Source of the DNA: Streptomyces sp. LS1784
GTDB lineage: Bacteria > Actinomycetota > Actinomycetes > Streptomycetales > Streptomycetaceae
Length of the DNA stretch: 37,661 bases
Reading direction: 5' to 3'
Assembly: GCF_020103755.1 (NCBI RefSeq)
Contig: NZ_JAHSQD010000022.1
Location: forward strand, 1 to 37,661
The notes under the pieces are model-generated. The model was not told where the DNA came from and did not search any database. It saw only the letters and a list, made by a program, of their open reading frames with translations. Made by a program: the position numbers and the translations under genes. Positions within the stretch are counted from its first letter, which is position 1; every line of letters starts with the position of its first letter. Below, piece by piece: positions 24,818-33,332 of this stretch.

Positions 24818-25828
24818 ATGACATCCGTGACCGACCCGGCCGGGTTCCCGGAGGACGGGAACACCGGTCATCGCTGGAGCCGGGCCGTCTCCATCGCCGC
24901 CATGCCCGTGACGGTCGCCTCGTACGAGCCTGCGTCGGACCCGGGCCGGATGACGACCCAGCAGTTGGGGCACCTGCTCTTCATCACGACGGAAGCCGGC
25001 CCTCGCTGCTACACCCGCGACCTGCGGGAGATCGCCCGTGGCACCAGGCAGGCCGAGGGGTTCTTCGTGGTCGCCGTCATGGGGGCCACCGGTGCCGTGG
25101 TGCAACAGGACGGCCGGACGGTCGAGGTCCCCGCGGGAGCGGTTTCCTTCTGGTACACGGAGACCCCCCATGTGGTCGACTACCCGGACGGAGTGGACGT
25201 CAGGGTGTGCCTGCTCCCCCGCCGGGCCTTCGGCGTGCGGGACGAGCAGCTGGAACGGGTGACGGCCACCGTGGCCGACGCCGGCGGCCCGGTGGCCGCC
25301 CTGGTCAAGCAGTCCCTGCTGACCCTGGTCGAGACGGCCAAGGACTGCCCAGGGCTCGTCGCCGGTCGACTGGCGTGCAACTTCGCCGACCTGGTGGCCA
25401 CCCTCGTCACCGAGCAGGCCTCCCGTGACGCGCCGGCCACGGAGGACTCCCGCCACACCCGGATCTGGGAGATCCACGCCTACGTGGACCGGCACCTCAA
25501 GGAGCCGGAGCTCGGACCGCAGACGATCGCGGCCGCGCACGGCATCTCCGTCCGCTCCCTCCACAAGCTCTTCGAAGGGGAGGGGACCACCGTCAGCCGC
25601 CTGATCCAGCGCCGCCGGCTCCAGGCGAGTGCCGAGGACCTCACCCGCAAGGACAGCGGCGACAGCACGGTCTCCGGCGTGGCCCAGCGGTGGGGCTTCA
25701 CCGATCCGGCCCACTTCAGCCGGCTCTTCCGTGCCTCGTACGGCATCTCACCGAGCCAGTGGCGCGACACCCGCGGCGGCACCGAGCCGTCCGACCCGCG
25801 GGACACCCGGGGCCCGGTGTCCCGATGA
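24818..25828 (+). CDS. AraC-family regulator (AraC_binding_2 type), first of a pair
   Basis: 336 residues from an ATG with the strong site GGAGGGAGG five bases before it. N-terminal sensor domain to ~210 (LGHLLFITTEAGPRCYTRDL, VEVPAGAVSFWYTETPHVV). C-terminal double helix-turn-helix at ~216-312 (TIAAAHGISVRSLHKLFEGE, then QRWGFTDPAHFSRLFRASYG). A 24-residue charged tail follows. It is divergent from the LAL gene and overlaps the next AraC gene by four bases (ATGA), so two related regulators appear to be made from one mRNA, an unusual arrangement that raises the possibility of heterodimers. Target unknown. Confidence 0.92.
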   Translation: MTSVTDPAGFPEDGNTGHRWSRAVSIAAMPVTVASYEPASDPGRMTTQQLGHLLFITTEAGPRCYTRDLREIARGTRQAEGFFVVAVMGATGAVVQQDGRTVEVPAGAVSFWYTETPHVVDYPDGVDVRVCLLPRRAFGVRDEQLERVTATVADAGGPVAALVKQSLLTLVETAKDCPGLVAGRLACNFADLVATLVTEQASRDAPATEDSRHTRIWEIHAYVDRHLKEPELGPQTIAAAHGISVRSLHKLFEGEGTTVSRLIQRRRLQASAEDLTRKDSGDSTVSGVAQRWGFTDPAHFSRLFRASYGISPSQWRDTRGGTEPSDPRDTRGPVSR

Positions 25829-26817
25829 CCCATCGACCCGAGGGGAACCCGGTGTCCGCATCTCTCTCCACCGCATCGCTGTCCGCCTCCGACCGGGCGG
25901 AGAGCTGGCAGGACACCGTGTCCCACACCTTCGTGCCGATGACCGTGGACTTCCTGGAGGAGGTGCCGTCGCCCGGGGAGATCGCCGGCCACCGGCTGGG
26001 TTCCGTGCAGATCTCCAGGGTCCAGGCCGGGCCCCAGGTGGTGACCCGCAACAGGCGCCTGATCGCCGACGGCGACTCGCCGACGCTCCTCCTCACCCTC
26101 CAGGAACGGGGCACCGCCCTCAAGGACCAGGACGGCAGGGAGACGCTCATCCGGCCCGGCGGGTTCTCCATCACCGACACCTCCCGGGTCTTCCGGAAGA
26201 AGATCGAGGAGGAGTTCGTCTTCACCTCCTTCCACTTCCCCCGCGCGGAACTGGATGTGCAGGAGAAGGACCTGCGGGCACTCACCGCCACCGCGTTCAG
26301 CGGCGCCGAGGGCAGCGCCGCGCTGCTGACGACCTACCTGTCGAGGATGGCGCACGAGGCGGCGGAGCTGGACGAGGCCGTCGGGCGCCGGGCCGCGGCC
26401 ACGGCACTCGACCTGCTGGCGATGTTCGTCGACGACCGGGCCGGGCGCGCCCGGCCGCAGGGTTCGCGGAGCGCGGCCTCCTTCGAGCGGGTCAAGGAGT
26501 ACATCCTGCGCAACCTCCGCGATCCGGACCTGTCACCGTCCACGATCGCGGAGGCGAACTTCATGTCCGTCCGCTTCCTCCACAAGCTGTTCCACCTGGA
26601 GGGCACCACGGTCGGCGGGTGGGTCCGGACACAGCGGCTGGAGCGCTGCAGCCGGGACCTGCTCCGGCCGATGGCCGGGGAGCTCGGGGTGGCGGGGATC
26701 GCCCGGCGCTGGGGCTTCGCCAACTCCAGCCACTTCACCCGTGCCTTCCGCGCGGCGTACGGCGTGACGCCGCGGGACTGGCAGGTCGGCGCCCACCACA
26801 CGCGCCGGAGCGGCTGA
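25825..26817 (+). CDS. AraC-family regulator (AraC_binding_2 type), second of a pair
   Basis: 330 residues from the overlapping ATG at 25825. An alternative GTG at 25852, with GAGGGGAA upstream, gives 321 residues starting MSASLSTASL and is equally plausible, since many family members begin with such an S/T-rich stretch. Sensor domain to ~205 (SRVQAGPQVVTRNRRLIADG, LIRPGGFSITDTSRVF). HTH domain ~217-320 (TIAEANFMSVRFLHKLFHLE, then RRWGFANSSHFTRAFRAAYG). It shares the RxLHKLF...GTTV signature with the preceding gene and the regulator at 18207, so these three are close paralogues. It is followed by a relic of a fourth, more distant, AraC type. Confidence 0.92.
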   Translation: MTHRPEGNPVSASLSTASLSASDRAESWQDTVSHTFVPMTVDFLEEVPSPGEIAGHRLGSVQISRVQAGPQVVTRNRRLIADGDSPTLLLTLQERGTALKDQDGRETLIRPGGFSITDTSRVFRKKIEEEFVFTSFHFPRAELDVQEKDLRALTATAFSGAEGSAALLTTYLSRMAHEAAELDEAVGRRAAATALDLLAMFVDDRAGRARPQGSRSAASFERVKEYILRNLRDPDLSPSTIAEANFMSVRFLHKLFHLEGTTVGGWVRTQRLERCSRDLLRPMAGELGVAGIARRWGFANSSHFTRAFRAAYGVTPRDWQVGAHHTRRSG

Positions 26818-26842
26818 AACTCGTCCCCCCCTGGAGGGTTCC

Positions 26843-26945
26843 GTGCTACTACTCGATCTCAACACCGTGCCACCTCGTGAACAGCAGCGCGGGGGTGGTC
26901 TCCACGGCGATGACCGACAGGCACGCGAGCGCTTCCGCGTAGGCT
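26843..26945 (+). pseudogene. N-terminal relic of an AraC paralogue
   Basis: After GGAGGG and five bases, a GTG opens LLLDLNTVPPREQ, nearly identical to the start of the intact regulator at 27550 (LLIDLKTVPPRER). A one-base shift continues as AGVVSTAMTDRH, matching that gene's DAFHHALTDTR spacing, before a stop in that frame. About 30 codons remain, with the ribosome-binding site intact. It is best read as a truncated duplicate of the downstream gene. Confidence 0.6.
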
Positions 26946-27186
26946 CCGCGCGGCGGACCCGACGTCGCTTCCGGCTCCCTGGTGTTCCGTGGGTGCACGG
27001 GGATCTGACCGTCCGCGCACTCCTGCACGGCGAGTGTCCTCGCGACGGCTCGACGTGCTTCGGCAGGACAACCTGCCTGTCTCCACACCCTCGCCGCCGG
27101 CGGGCGGGTGCCGACGCGCCGCCACCGGTCGGCGCCCTGCTGACCGGCGACGCGGACGCAGCCGACTCACACGGGTGCCACCACCC

Positions 27187-27387
27187 GTCGTCAAACCGGC
27201 GCCGGGTGTCGCGGAGGTCGCGACGAGCATCCGCGAACTCACCTAGCCCGTAGAGGAGTTCACCGCCACCGGCCGGCAGGCGAGGACCGTGCAGAAGGGA
27301 GAAGAGTTCCTCACAGCCAAGCCCTCGACCTCACCCCGCGCAGCCGTCGCGGGCCTACAGGCGGGTGAGGTCCAGACCGGCTCCTGA
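27187..27387 (+). pseudogene. Possible relic interrupted by one TAG
   Basis: One frame reads VVKPAPGVAEVATSIRELT, an in-frame TAG at 27244-27246, then PVEEFTATGRQARTVQKGEE and FLTAKPSTSPRAAVAGLQAG to a TGA at 27385. The composition (Lys, Glu, Thr rich) differs from the arginine-rich shadow frames around it and suggests a former C-terminal coding region. I do not recognise it. The surrounding 26946-27549 holds no intact gene. Confidence 0.3.
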
Positions 27388-27549
27388 GGCACTTCCCACC
27401 GGGCGGACCGCCATGCGCACAAGGCCGCCCGCCCTGGTTTCCGGACCTCGCGGCGGCCCGTGGCACCCCAACCCGCAACCATCATCCGCCGTCGACAGCA
27501 CTCACCGCTCAGGCAGACTGGCCGTAATCAGTCCTTCTGGGAGTTTGGT

Positions 27550-28539
27550 GTGCTGCTGATCGACCTCAAAACCGTCCCGCCCCGTGAGCGCGTGGACGCC
27601 TTCCACCACGCGCTGACGGACACACGGGTACCCAACCACGTCGCCCACGAGGAGCCGGAGACCGGCATCCACGCGCGCATGCAGGCATGGCGCGTCGGCG
27701 GACTGGACCTCTTCGCCACCCGGAACTCGGGCTTCGAGGTACGGCGCACGAACCACCACGTACACCACCACCGGGACAACCCCATCGTCTCGGTCTCCCT
27801 CCAGACCCGAGGCATCCACCGCGCCGAGGTCGCCGGCCGGCAGCGCCTCCTGGGCCCCGACGACATCTGCGTCTTCCACGAGCTGTCACCCCGCACATAC
27901 GGCTGGTCCGGCGACGGCGCCTCCCAGGTCATCATGTTCGACATGCACCGCCTCGACGTGCCGGTCGACACCGTCGTACGAGCCTCCCTGCAACTGCGCG
28001 CCAGCCCGCTCCACGACCTGGTCCTGGAACACCTGCGGGGCGTACACCGCGACCCCGACCGCCTGGAGACCGACCCCGGCGTCCAGGCCCTCGGATCCGC
28101 CACGACGGAACTCGTCCGCGCACTGCTCCTGTCGGCCGCGCACGCCGAACAGAGCCCCGAGGTCAGAGCCACGATGAACGAGACCCTCCTCACGCGGATC
28201 ATGACCTACGCACGCTCCCACCTCGCCGACGGCGAACTGACGCCGGAGAGGATCGCGGCAGAGCACGCCATCTCGGTGCGCCGCCTCTACACCCTGCTCA
28301 GCGCGGCGGGAATCAGCCTGGAACAGTGGCTGATCGAGGAACGGCTCCGCAAAGCACAGCGCATGCTCGCCTCCCGGCGCTACGACCGCCTGACCATCGC
28401 CGCGGTCTCCGCCCGCTGCGGATTCAGCAGCCCCAGCCACTTCAGCCGCCGCTTCCAAGCGGCCCACGGGATGTCCCCGTCCGAGTGGCGCCGCCTCGGC
28501 GACGCCGTCACCGTGGACGTGCCCCTGACGACCATATGA
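27550..28539 (+). CDS. AraC-family transcriptional regulator
   Basis: 329 residues from a GTG at 27550 with GGGAG six bases upstream. The frame is open for 30 codons further, but the paralogous relic at 26843 starts at the same point, fixing the start. Sensor domain to ~200 (RTNHHVHHHRDNPIVSVSLQ, GPDDICVFHELSPRTYGW). Histidine-rich residues near 75-82 may be functionally relevant but could also be incidental. C-terminal HTH domain ~220-318 (RIAAEHAISVRRLYTLLSAA, then ARCGFSSPSHFSRRFQAAHG). It is more distant from the three other AraC proteins in this window (VRRLYTLL in place of VRxLHKLF). No adjacent target gene is seen. Confidence 0.92.
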   Translation: MLLIDLKTVPPRERVDAFHHALTDTRVPNHVAHEEPETGIHARMQAWRVGGLDLFATRNSGFEVRRTNHHVHHHRDNPIVSVSLQTRGIHRAEVAGRQRLLGPDDICVFHELSPRTYGWSGDGASQVIMFDMHRLDVPVDTVVRASLQLRASPLHDLVLEHLRGVHRDPDRLETDPGVQALGSATTELVRALLLSAAHAEQSPEVRATMNETLLTRIMTYARSHLADGELTPERIAAEHAISVRRLYTLLSAAGISLEQWLIEERLRKAQRMLASRRYDRLTIAAVSARCGFSSPSHFSRRFQAAHGMSPSEWRRLGDAVTVDVPLTTI

Positions 28540-29063
28540 GCCCCAGCCCCAGCCGGCACCCCACGAGCCGGGCCAGGTGTTCTGACCCGTGAGGTTGGGG
28601 ACGCGGCTGGCGGATGGCTTGCCTGCGAGTGCGGTGTGTCCGCGCCCCGGCCACCGGATGAGAACCGGGTTCGAGGCGCGCACCGGCGCCACCCGGCCGC
28701 TCAACGCCGGCCCGGAGGGCTGGTTGCCGCGCTGGTGCCCGCGCCGAGCGGCCCGTGGTGGGGGATCGGGGAGCAGCACGCCCTCAAGGTGGGGCGCTCG
28801 GTGTGTCGGCGTGCGCGGTGAGGTTGTGCGACGAGCGGTGGGAACGGGCCTGGTGGGACGGGTGGGACGGGCGGGACGATGGGCGGCGCGACGCCTGCCG
28901 GCCGGCCGTCACCGACCAGCAGTGTGCCGCCGAGCGGCAGCACCAGGTCCTGGGCCCTGGCGGTGGCGCCTGCCAGCCGCCGGGGCGGGCTGTCGGCACC
29001 GTCAGGGGATGAAGACCCTGGCATGCTTCGGCTGTGGCAGGGTGTCCAAGGACCCGTGGAACG
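28540..29063. other. No gene recognised
   Basis: About 520 bases between the AraC gene and a minus-strand hypothetical gene. Open frames on both strands have shadow-like composition. A short minus-strand piece (RAQDLVLPLGGTLLVGDGRP) near 28900-28965 looks coding and may be debris of an unidentified gene. Around 28853-28884 there is a short degenerate direct repeat of TGGGACGGG units. Confidence 0.45.
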
Positions 29064-29678
29064 TCACCCGTCGAAGTTGGACCAGAAGATCCCGATGCCC
29101 GTGCCGTGCTCGTCCCGGCCGACCAGAATGCTGTTCGACGTGAAGTCGCAGGTGGGGAAGACCAGGGCGTTCGCGCCGCTGGCCGGGTCGACGACGACAT
29201 CGAGCACCGGGGTCCGGGAGCCGGCCTCCTGCTGCGCCTCGAACTCGGCCACCGCATGGGCCTCGGGGTTGTCGGCCTCCGCGAAGCCCGCGATCCGGTG
29301 GAGGGCCCCGCCGATGGCCAGGTTGTCCGGGGTGCCGGAGTAGATCGCCGAGGCGTCCTCGCTCAGCATGTTGACGTCGTCCGACGCCTCGTCCCAGCTC
29401 GCACCCACCAGCGCCTGCGGGGTGGTTCCGCTGGCGACCAGCGCGACCGCGGAGACGGTGGCGCCCCGCTCGTTGTCCCAGTCGTACGCCAGATACACCT
29501 CGTGCAGCCCATCGGCGACGTCGTCGAACGTGTAGAACTCGGCGCCGTCGAGCCCGCACACCGCGATCTCCCCGCGGCTCAACAGCCGCCCTGCCAGTGT
29601 GAACTTGCCCTGGTACCCGGACTCCGCCTCCGGATCGTTCGCTTTCAGAACCGCTTCGATCGCTTCGATCATCTTCAT
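29064..29678 (-). CDS. Hypothetical protein, 204 aa
   Basis: Starts MKMIEAIEAVLKANDPEAES; soluble, strongly acidic, no signal peptide. Sequence features: EFYTFDDVADGLHEVYLAYD followed by WDNERGATVSAVALVASG, a central ASWDEASDDVNMLSEDASA, and a C-terminal segment DVVVDPASGANALVFPTCDF. No catalytic pattern is evident and I do not recognise a named family. The ribosome-binding site is weak. The start is supported by loss of coding character upstream. It stands alone next to an IS21-type relic. Confidence 0.72.
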   Translation of the reverse strand: MKMIEAIEAVLKANDPEAESGYQGKFTLAGRLLSRGEIAVCGLDGAEFYTFDDVADGLHEVYLAYDWDNERGATVSAVALVASGTTPQALVGASWDEASDDVNMLSEDASAIYSGTPDNLAIGGALHRIAGFAEADNPEAHAVAEFEAQQEAGSRTPVLDVVVDPASGANALVFPTCDFTSNSILVGRDEHGTGIGIFWSNFDG

Positions 29679-29809
29679 GCCGGCGAGTGTGCCACCCCCC
29701 TGTGACAGCCCCGACCCGCCATCTCCCCCGGTGCCCTCACCTCACGCCCAGTTGCAGGAGTTCCCCGTGCCGCGCCCAGGCCCCTTGGCCGTCCCCGGCG
29801 GGGTCGGGG

Positions 29810-29964
29810 AGTCGGAGAGGGGGCCAGGTCTTCGGGACGAGGTACTCGCCACTGCGATCCTCGACCGGCTCCTCCACCACTGCGAAGTCGTCTCCGTCAA
29901 TGGCCCCGGCTACCGGCTGAAGAACCGCTTCGCCGCCGTCAACCGGGACTCCGGCACAACCTGA
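29810..29964 (+). mobile_element. IS21-family istB 3' remnant
   Basis: Two frames joined by a shift near 29838 give GGQVFG, then DEVLATAILDRLLHHCEVVS followed by VNGPGYRLKNR. This is the characteristic C-terminus of IstB, the ATP-binding transposition helper of IS21-type elements (WG..FGD...A.AILDRLLHH...I.G.SYRLK.R). The P-loop part, the IstA transposase gene and recognisable IS ends are missing, so the element is inactive. It marks a past insertion point beside the DUF1877-like relic. Confidence 0.7.
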
Positions 29965-29976
29965 CTGGTGATCAGC

Positions 29977-30240
29977 TCAAGCCGATTCGAACTTGACCAT
30001 CGCGTCGCCCGCAGTTGCGGCTGCAGCGAAGAACCTGTTCAGCTCGCCAGGTCGGTAGCCAGATCAGCTGCCCATGCCTGGCTCCAAGGCGTTGTGAAGC
30101 CCGGGGATTCGACCACTCCTGCCAGCGCGGCATCCAAGTCCTTGACCAGGTCGTCGACCGCGACCTGCTGCAGGAAGGCTGACGCGTCCTGCACCTCTTC
30201 GGGACGAAGCACCCACAGCTTCGTCTCGAAGACGACCTCT
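29977..30240 (-). pseudogene. DUF1877 (YfbM)-like C-terminal remnant
   Basis: Minus-strand reading: VVFETKLWVLRPEEVQDASA, FLQQVAVDDLVKDLDAAL, TPWSQAWAADLATDLAS, a shift at ~30046, then ELNRFFAAAATAGDAMVKFE and a stop at 29977. The LWVLRPEEV ... FFxxAAxxGDAM(V) pattern is that of the DUF1877/YfbM family. The N-terminal half is missing beyond ~30240 and there is one frameshift near the end. The function of the family is unknown. Confidence 0.55.
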
Positions 30241-30341
30241 TACGGCCCTTCACCTTCTTACCCGCGTCGAAGGCCCCTGGTGGCAGCGGGGACGGTATCG
30301 GCGGTGCGGACGGACGGCGAGTCGATCAGGCCTGATGGGTC

Positions 30342-30422
30342 GGGGTCCGGCGCAGGGGGTTGGTTGGGTGTGCAGGGATGCGTGGCGGGGCAGGGGGGTG
30401 TTGCGTGGAGATCACGGCCGGT
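30342..30422 (+). repeat. ~80 bp direct repeat, copy A
   Basis: Contains CAGGGGGTTGGTTGGGTGTG and ends GTGTTGCGTGGAGATC. It matches copy B at 33056-33135 at roughly 80% with small indels (B lacks a GGTT and single G residues). Both are in the same orientation, 2.7 kb apart, one on each side of the lone nuoD. The function is unknown. Confidence 0.7.
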
Positions 30423-30650
30423 ACGGGACTGGTGGGCAGGGCGTAGTCACGTCCGGTCGGTGATCAGGGCCGCCGGTCACCGCCGGCGCCGACGCCCGGG
30501 GCCAGGGGGGCACCTGGCTGCCGCCCATCTCTCCACGGTAGAGCGGGCGGCCCACAGCGGCAGGTCAGCCCGGCCACGCCCCCCGCGGAGTCCACAGCCG
30601 TGCGGCATGGCGGCTGGCGCCGTGGCACCAGTCACGCGAGCATCGACGCC

Positions 30651-30923
30651 ATGACGGAACCCGAGCCTGCACCAGTGAGCCATGACGCCCACTACCTTGG
30701 CGCGACAGCCCGCCTCTACGGCTGGCAGGTCATGCACGAGCAGGACGGGGCGATGCGGTTCTCACTGCTCGACTGGACGCTGCGAGTGGAATTCTCCCCG
30801 GACGGCCGATTCTCGTCCGCCAGAGCGAACGGTCCCGGCAGCGCGGACACCCAGCTGGACTTGCGGACCGTGCTCGACACGCTGGAGGAGTACGGCAGCC
30901 CTGCACTGCCCAAGGAGTCCTGA
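30651..30923 (+). CDS. Hypothetical protein, 90 aa
   Basis: Starts [20 protein letters not shown]; contains [20 protein letters not shown] and [21 protein letters not shown] small soluble protein with beta-hairpin-like alternation and no cysteine. The start has no clear ribosome-binding site, but coding character begins here. I do not recognise a family. It is followed by ~430 bases without a gene before nuoD. Confidence 0.55.
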   Translation: MTEPEPAPVSHDAHYLGATARLYGWQVMHEQDGAMRFSLLDWTLRVEFSPDGRFSSARANGPGSADTQLDLRTVLDTLEEYGSPALPKES

Positions 30924-31350
30924 ATCACCGGCCCTCGGCCGACGCCAGCCCCCGCCCCGACTGCGCCGATCCTGCGGCCGATCAAGCGGCAGCCAGTCAT
31001 GGACGTGCTCGCCCTTCGCGCGTCCGGCGGCAAGCCGCTGCGCTCCGCCTGTGCGGGCCGTCCCGCGGGACCTTCGGCGCGGTGCGTGCCGATCACGACA
31101 ACGGTCTGCCCGGCCCAGAACCCCCTGGCTGTTCCGCGGTAGGCCCTGGCTGGTGCGCTGCCGGTCCGGCCGGGTGTTCATGGCAGATGTGCGCGATCCT
31201 GGATTTGAGCAGCACATGCCGCCAGGTCGTGCCCGTGCGGCCGGCGCGAGGGCCGGTCGGCTGAGACGGGCTGCCCTGTCGTGCCCGATGGCGCGCCGCG
31301 ACACGGGCACACGGACGCGACCGGTGACCCGAGCGGAGGCCATACGGCTG
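30924..31350. other. Upstream region of nuoD, no gene recognised
   Basis: Open frames on both strands, none with a convincing start or family. The frame of nuoD continues open upstream with arginine-rich composition, which I regard as non-coding. GGAGG at 31335-31339 precedes the chosen nuoD start by 11 bases, a somewhat long spacing. Confidence 0.45.
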
Positions 31351-32691
31351 ATGAGCGGCATCGAGGGCAAGTCGGCAGGAGCACGGGACACGACCGAGGG
31401 CCGCGTCTACACCGTCACCGGCGGCGACTGGGACGAGGTCGCCGGCGCCGCGCAGCGACAAGAACGGGCGGACGACGAGCGGATCATCGTCAACATGGGT
31501 CCGCAACACCCGTCCACGCACGGCGTGCTGCGCCTGATCCTGGAGATCGACGGCGAGACGGTGAAACAGGCCCGCTGCGGCATCGGCTACCTGCACACCG
31601 GCATCGAGAAGAACATGGAGTTCCGCAACTGGGTCCAGGGCACGACCTTCGTGACCCGCATGGACTACCTGACCCCGCTGTTCAACGAGACCGCCTACTG
31701 CCTGGCGGTGGAGAAGCTGCTCGGGATCACCGAGCAGGTCCCGGAGCGGGCGAGCGTGATCCGGGTGCTGATGATGGAGCTCAACCGGATCTCCTCGCAC
31801 CTGGTGGCGCTGGCCGCCGGTGGGATGGAGATCGGCTCCACCACGCTGATGGTCTACGGTTTCCGGGACCGCGAGGTCATCCTCGACATCTTCGAGCTGG
31901 TGACGGGCCTGCGCATGAACCACGGCTACGTCCGGCCGGGCGGCCTGGCGCAGGACCTGCCCCCGGGTGCACCGGACCAGATCCGCGAGGGCGTGAAGCT
32001 GCTGCGCTCGCGGATGCCGGAGTACGACAAGCTGGCCACCAAGAACCCCGCGTTCAAGGCCCGTCTGGTCGACGTCGGCCACCTGGACCTGGCCGGCTGC
32101 ATGGCACTCGGCGCCACCGGGCCGATCCTGCGGGCCACCGGGCTGCCGCACGACCTGCGCAAGACCGACCCCTACTGCGGTTACGAGGAGTACGAGTTCG
32201 AGGTCGCGGTGGCCGACACCGCGGACTCCTACGGCCGGTTCCTGATCCGGCTGGAGGAGATGCGCCAATCGCTGCGGATCGTCGAGCAGTGCCTGGACCG
32301 GCTGGCCCCCGGCCCGGTCATGGTGGCCGACAAGAAGATCGCCTGGCCCGCCCAACTGGCCGTCGGACCGGACGGGTTGGGAAACTCGCTGGACCACATC
32401 CGAAAGATCATGGGCGAGTCCATGGAGGCGCTGATCCATCACTTCAAGCTGGTGACGGAGGGCTTCCGCGTTCCTGTGGGGCAAGCCTATGCGGCGGTCG
32501 AGTCCGCCAGGGGCGAGCTGGGCGTGCATGTCGTCTCCGACGGCGGCACGCGGCCGTACCGGGTGCACTTTCGCGACCCGAGCTTCACCAACCTGCAGAC
32601 GATGGCCGCGATGTGCGAGGGCGGGCAGGTCGCGGACGTCATCGTCGCGGTGGCAAGCATCGACCCGGTGATGGGGGGCGTGGACCGCTGA
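31351..32691 (+). CDS. nuoD: NADH-quinone oxidoreductase subunit D (lone paralogue)
   Basis: 446 residues, full length. The 49-kDa/NuoD hallmarks are intact: [96 protein letters not shown], and the C-terminal [10 protein letters not shown]. NuoD lines the quinone-binding cavity of complex I together with NuoB. Histidine of the PSTHG loop and the residues expected at the quinone site are present. In bacteria nuoD sits inside the nuoA-N operon; here no other nuo gene is seen within the window. It is therefore probably a second copy. It diverges from typical streptomycete NuoD at many neutral positions but not at motifs. Whether it joins complex I or an alternative complex is open. Confidence 0.95.
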   Translation: MSGIEGKSAGARDTTEGRVYTVTGGDWDEVAGAAQRQERADDERIIVNMGPQHPSTHGVLRLILEIDGETVKQARCGIGYLHTGIEKNMEFRNWVQGTTFVTRMDYLTPLFNETAYCLAVEKLLGITEQVPERASVIRVLMMELNRISSHLVALAAGGMEIGSTTLMVYGFRDREVILDIFELVTGLRMNHGYVRPGGLAQDLPPGAPDQIREGVKLLRSRMPEYDKLATKNPAFKARLVDVGHLDLAGCMALGATGPILRATGLPHDLRKTDPYCGYEEYEFEVAVADTADSYGRFLIRLEEMRQSLRIVEQCLDRLAPGPVMVADKKIAWPAQLAVGPDGLGNSLDHIRKIMGESMEALIHHFKLVTEGFRVPVGQAYAAVESARGELGVHVVSDGGTRPYRVHFRDPSFTNLQTMAAMCEGGQVADVIVAVASIDPVMGGVDR

Positions 32692-32801
32692 GAGCGGTCG
32701 CACCGCGGACGTGCCGTTGGGCGGCAGGAAGCAGGCGCGGGACGTGGGGCCGCCAGCCACAGCGTCTTTCACGGGGTACGGCGCCGCCGCGCCGCCCGCC
32801 G

Positions 32802-33000
32802 CTACTGCTCTGGTACGTCGAGGCGTGCCTGAGTGATGCGCTGCGCATGGAGACCTTCGTGCAGGATGCCGAGCGGGAGGGCGACGGCGAGGTCGCGGAG
32901 CTGTTCCGTAAGGCGCAGGCCGACAGCCGCAAGGGCGCCGAGATGAGCAAGTGGCTGCTCGCCGCCGGCCTGACCGCCACGGGCGACGGTGAGCGCGCCG
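32802..33000 (+). pseudogene. Remnant of a small helical protein
   Basis: Coding-looking sequence appears without a start codon: LLLWYVEACLSDALRMETFV, then QDAEREGDGEVAELFRKAQA, then DSRKGAEMSKWLLAAGL. This is a helical, ferritin-like-patterned protein of a kind common in streptomycetes (two antiparallel helices with AEREGD and KGAE). The 5' end is missing, and the frame runs on past ~33000 with no stop before it merges with the DUF402 gene, so the end is lost too. An internal ATG at 32847 could in principle start a ~50-residue product. Confidence 0.45.
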
Positions 33001-33055
33001 GCACAGGCGCTGCCGAAGACATAGTCGCGGGCACCGGGACGGGGGATGATGGGCC

Positions 33056-33135
33056 GGGGTGGCGGTACAGGGGGTTGGGTGTGCCGGGATGTGTGGTGGG
33101 GCAGGGGGTGTTGCGTGGAGATCGCTCCCGGCCGG
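33056..33135 (+). repeat. ~80 bp direct repeat, copy B
   Basis: The partner of 30342-30422; includes CAGGGGGTTGGGTGTG and GTGTTGCGTGGAGATC. Same orientation, on the far side of nuoD. Confidence 0.7.
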
Positions 33136-33297
33136 TCCGCTTGCCGGGCCCACGACGAACGGTGCTCTCAAGTGCAGCATCGGAACCGACGGCCGATCCC
33201 GGCCGGAACTGGATCACCTCCCCGCTTTCGGATGCAGGGGCTTGCCACCGCCGGGCAGGGCCGAGGCGTGGTCCATGGTGCGCGGCCCCGGTATGCG

Positions 33298-33332
33298 GGC
33301 ATCCACGCTCGTTGGGGTCGAGCGTGGATGCC
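33298..33332. terminator. Strong hairpin, probable terminator
   Basis: A perfect 14-bp stem (GGCATCCACGCTCG at 33298-33311 with 33319-33332) around a seven-base loop. No T-tract. It lies in a gene-free stretch after copy B and could end transcription from nuoD or from the helical relic. The 320 bases that follow, up to 33653, show no convincing gene. Confidence 0.65.

Noticed and set aside
28853-28884. TGGGACGGG tandem units as a CRISPR or iteron array
   Set aside because: Only three degenerate units with no spacers and no replication gene nearby.
31093-33180. 695-codon minus-strand frame opposite nuoD
   Set aside because: His/Gln/Val-rich antisense shadow of a well-recognised gene; no family features.
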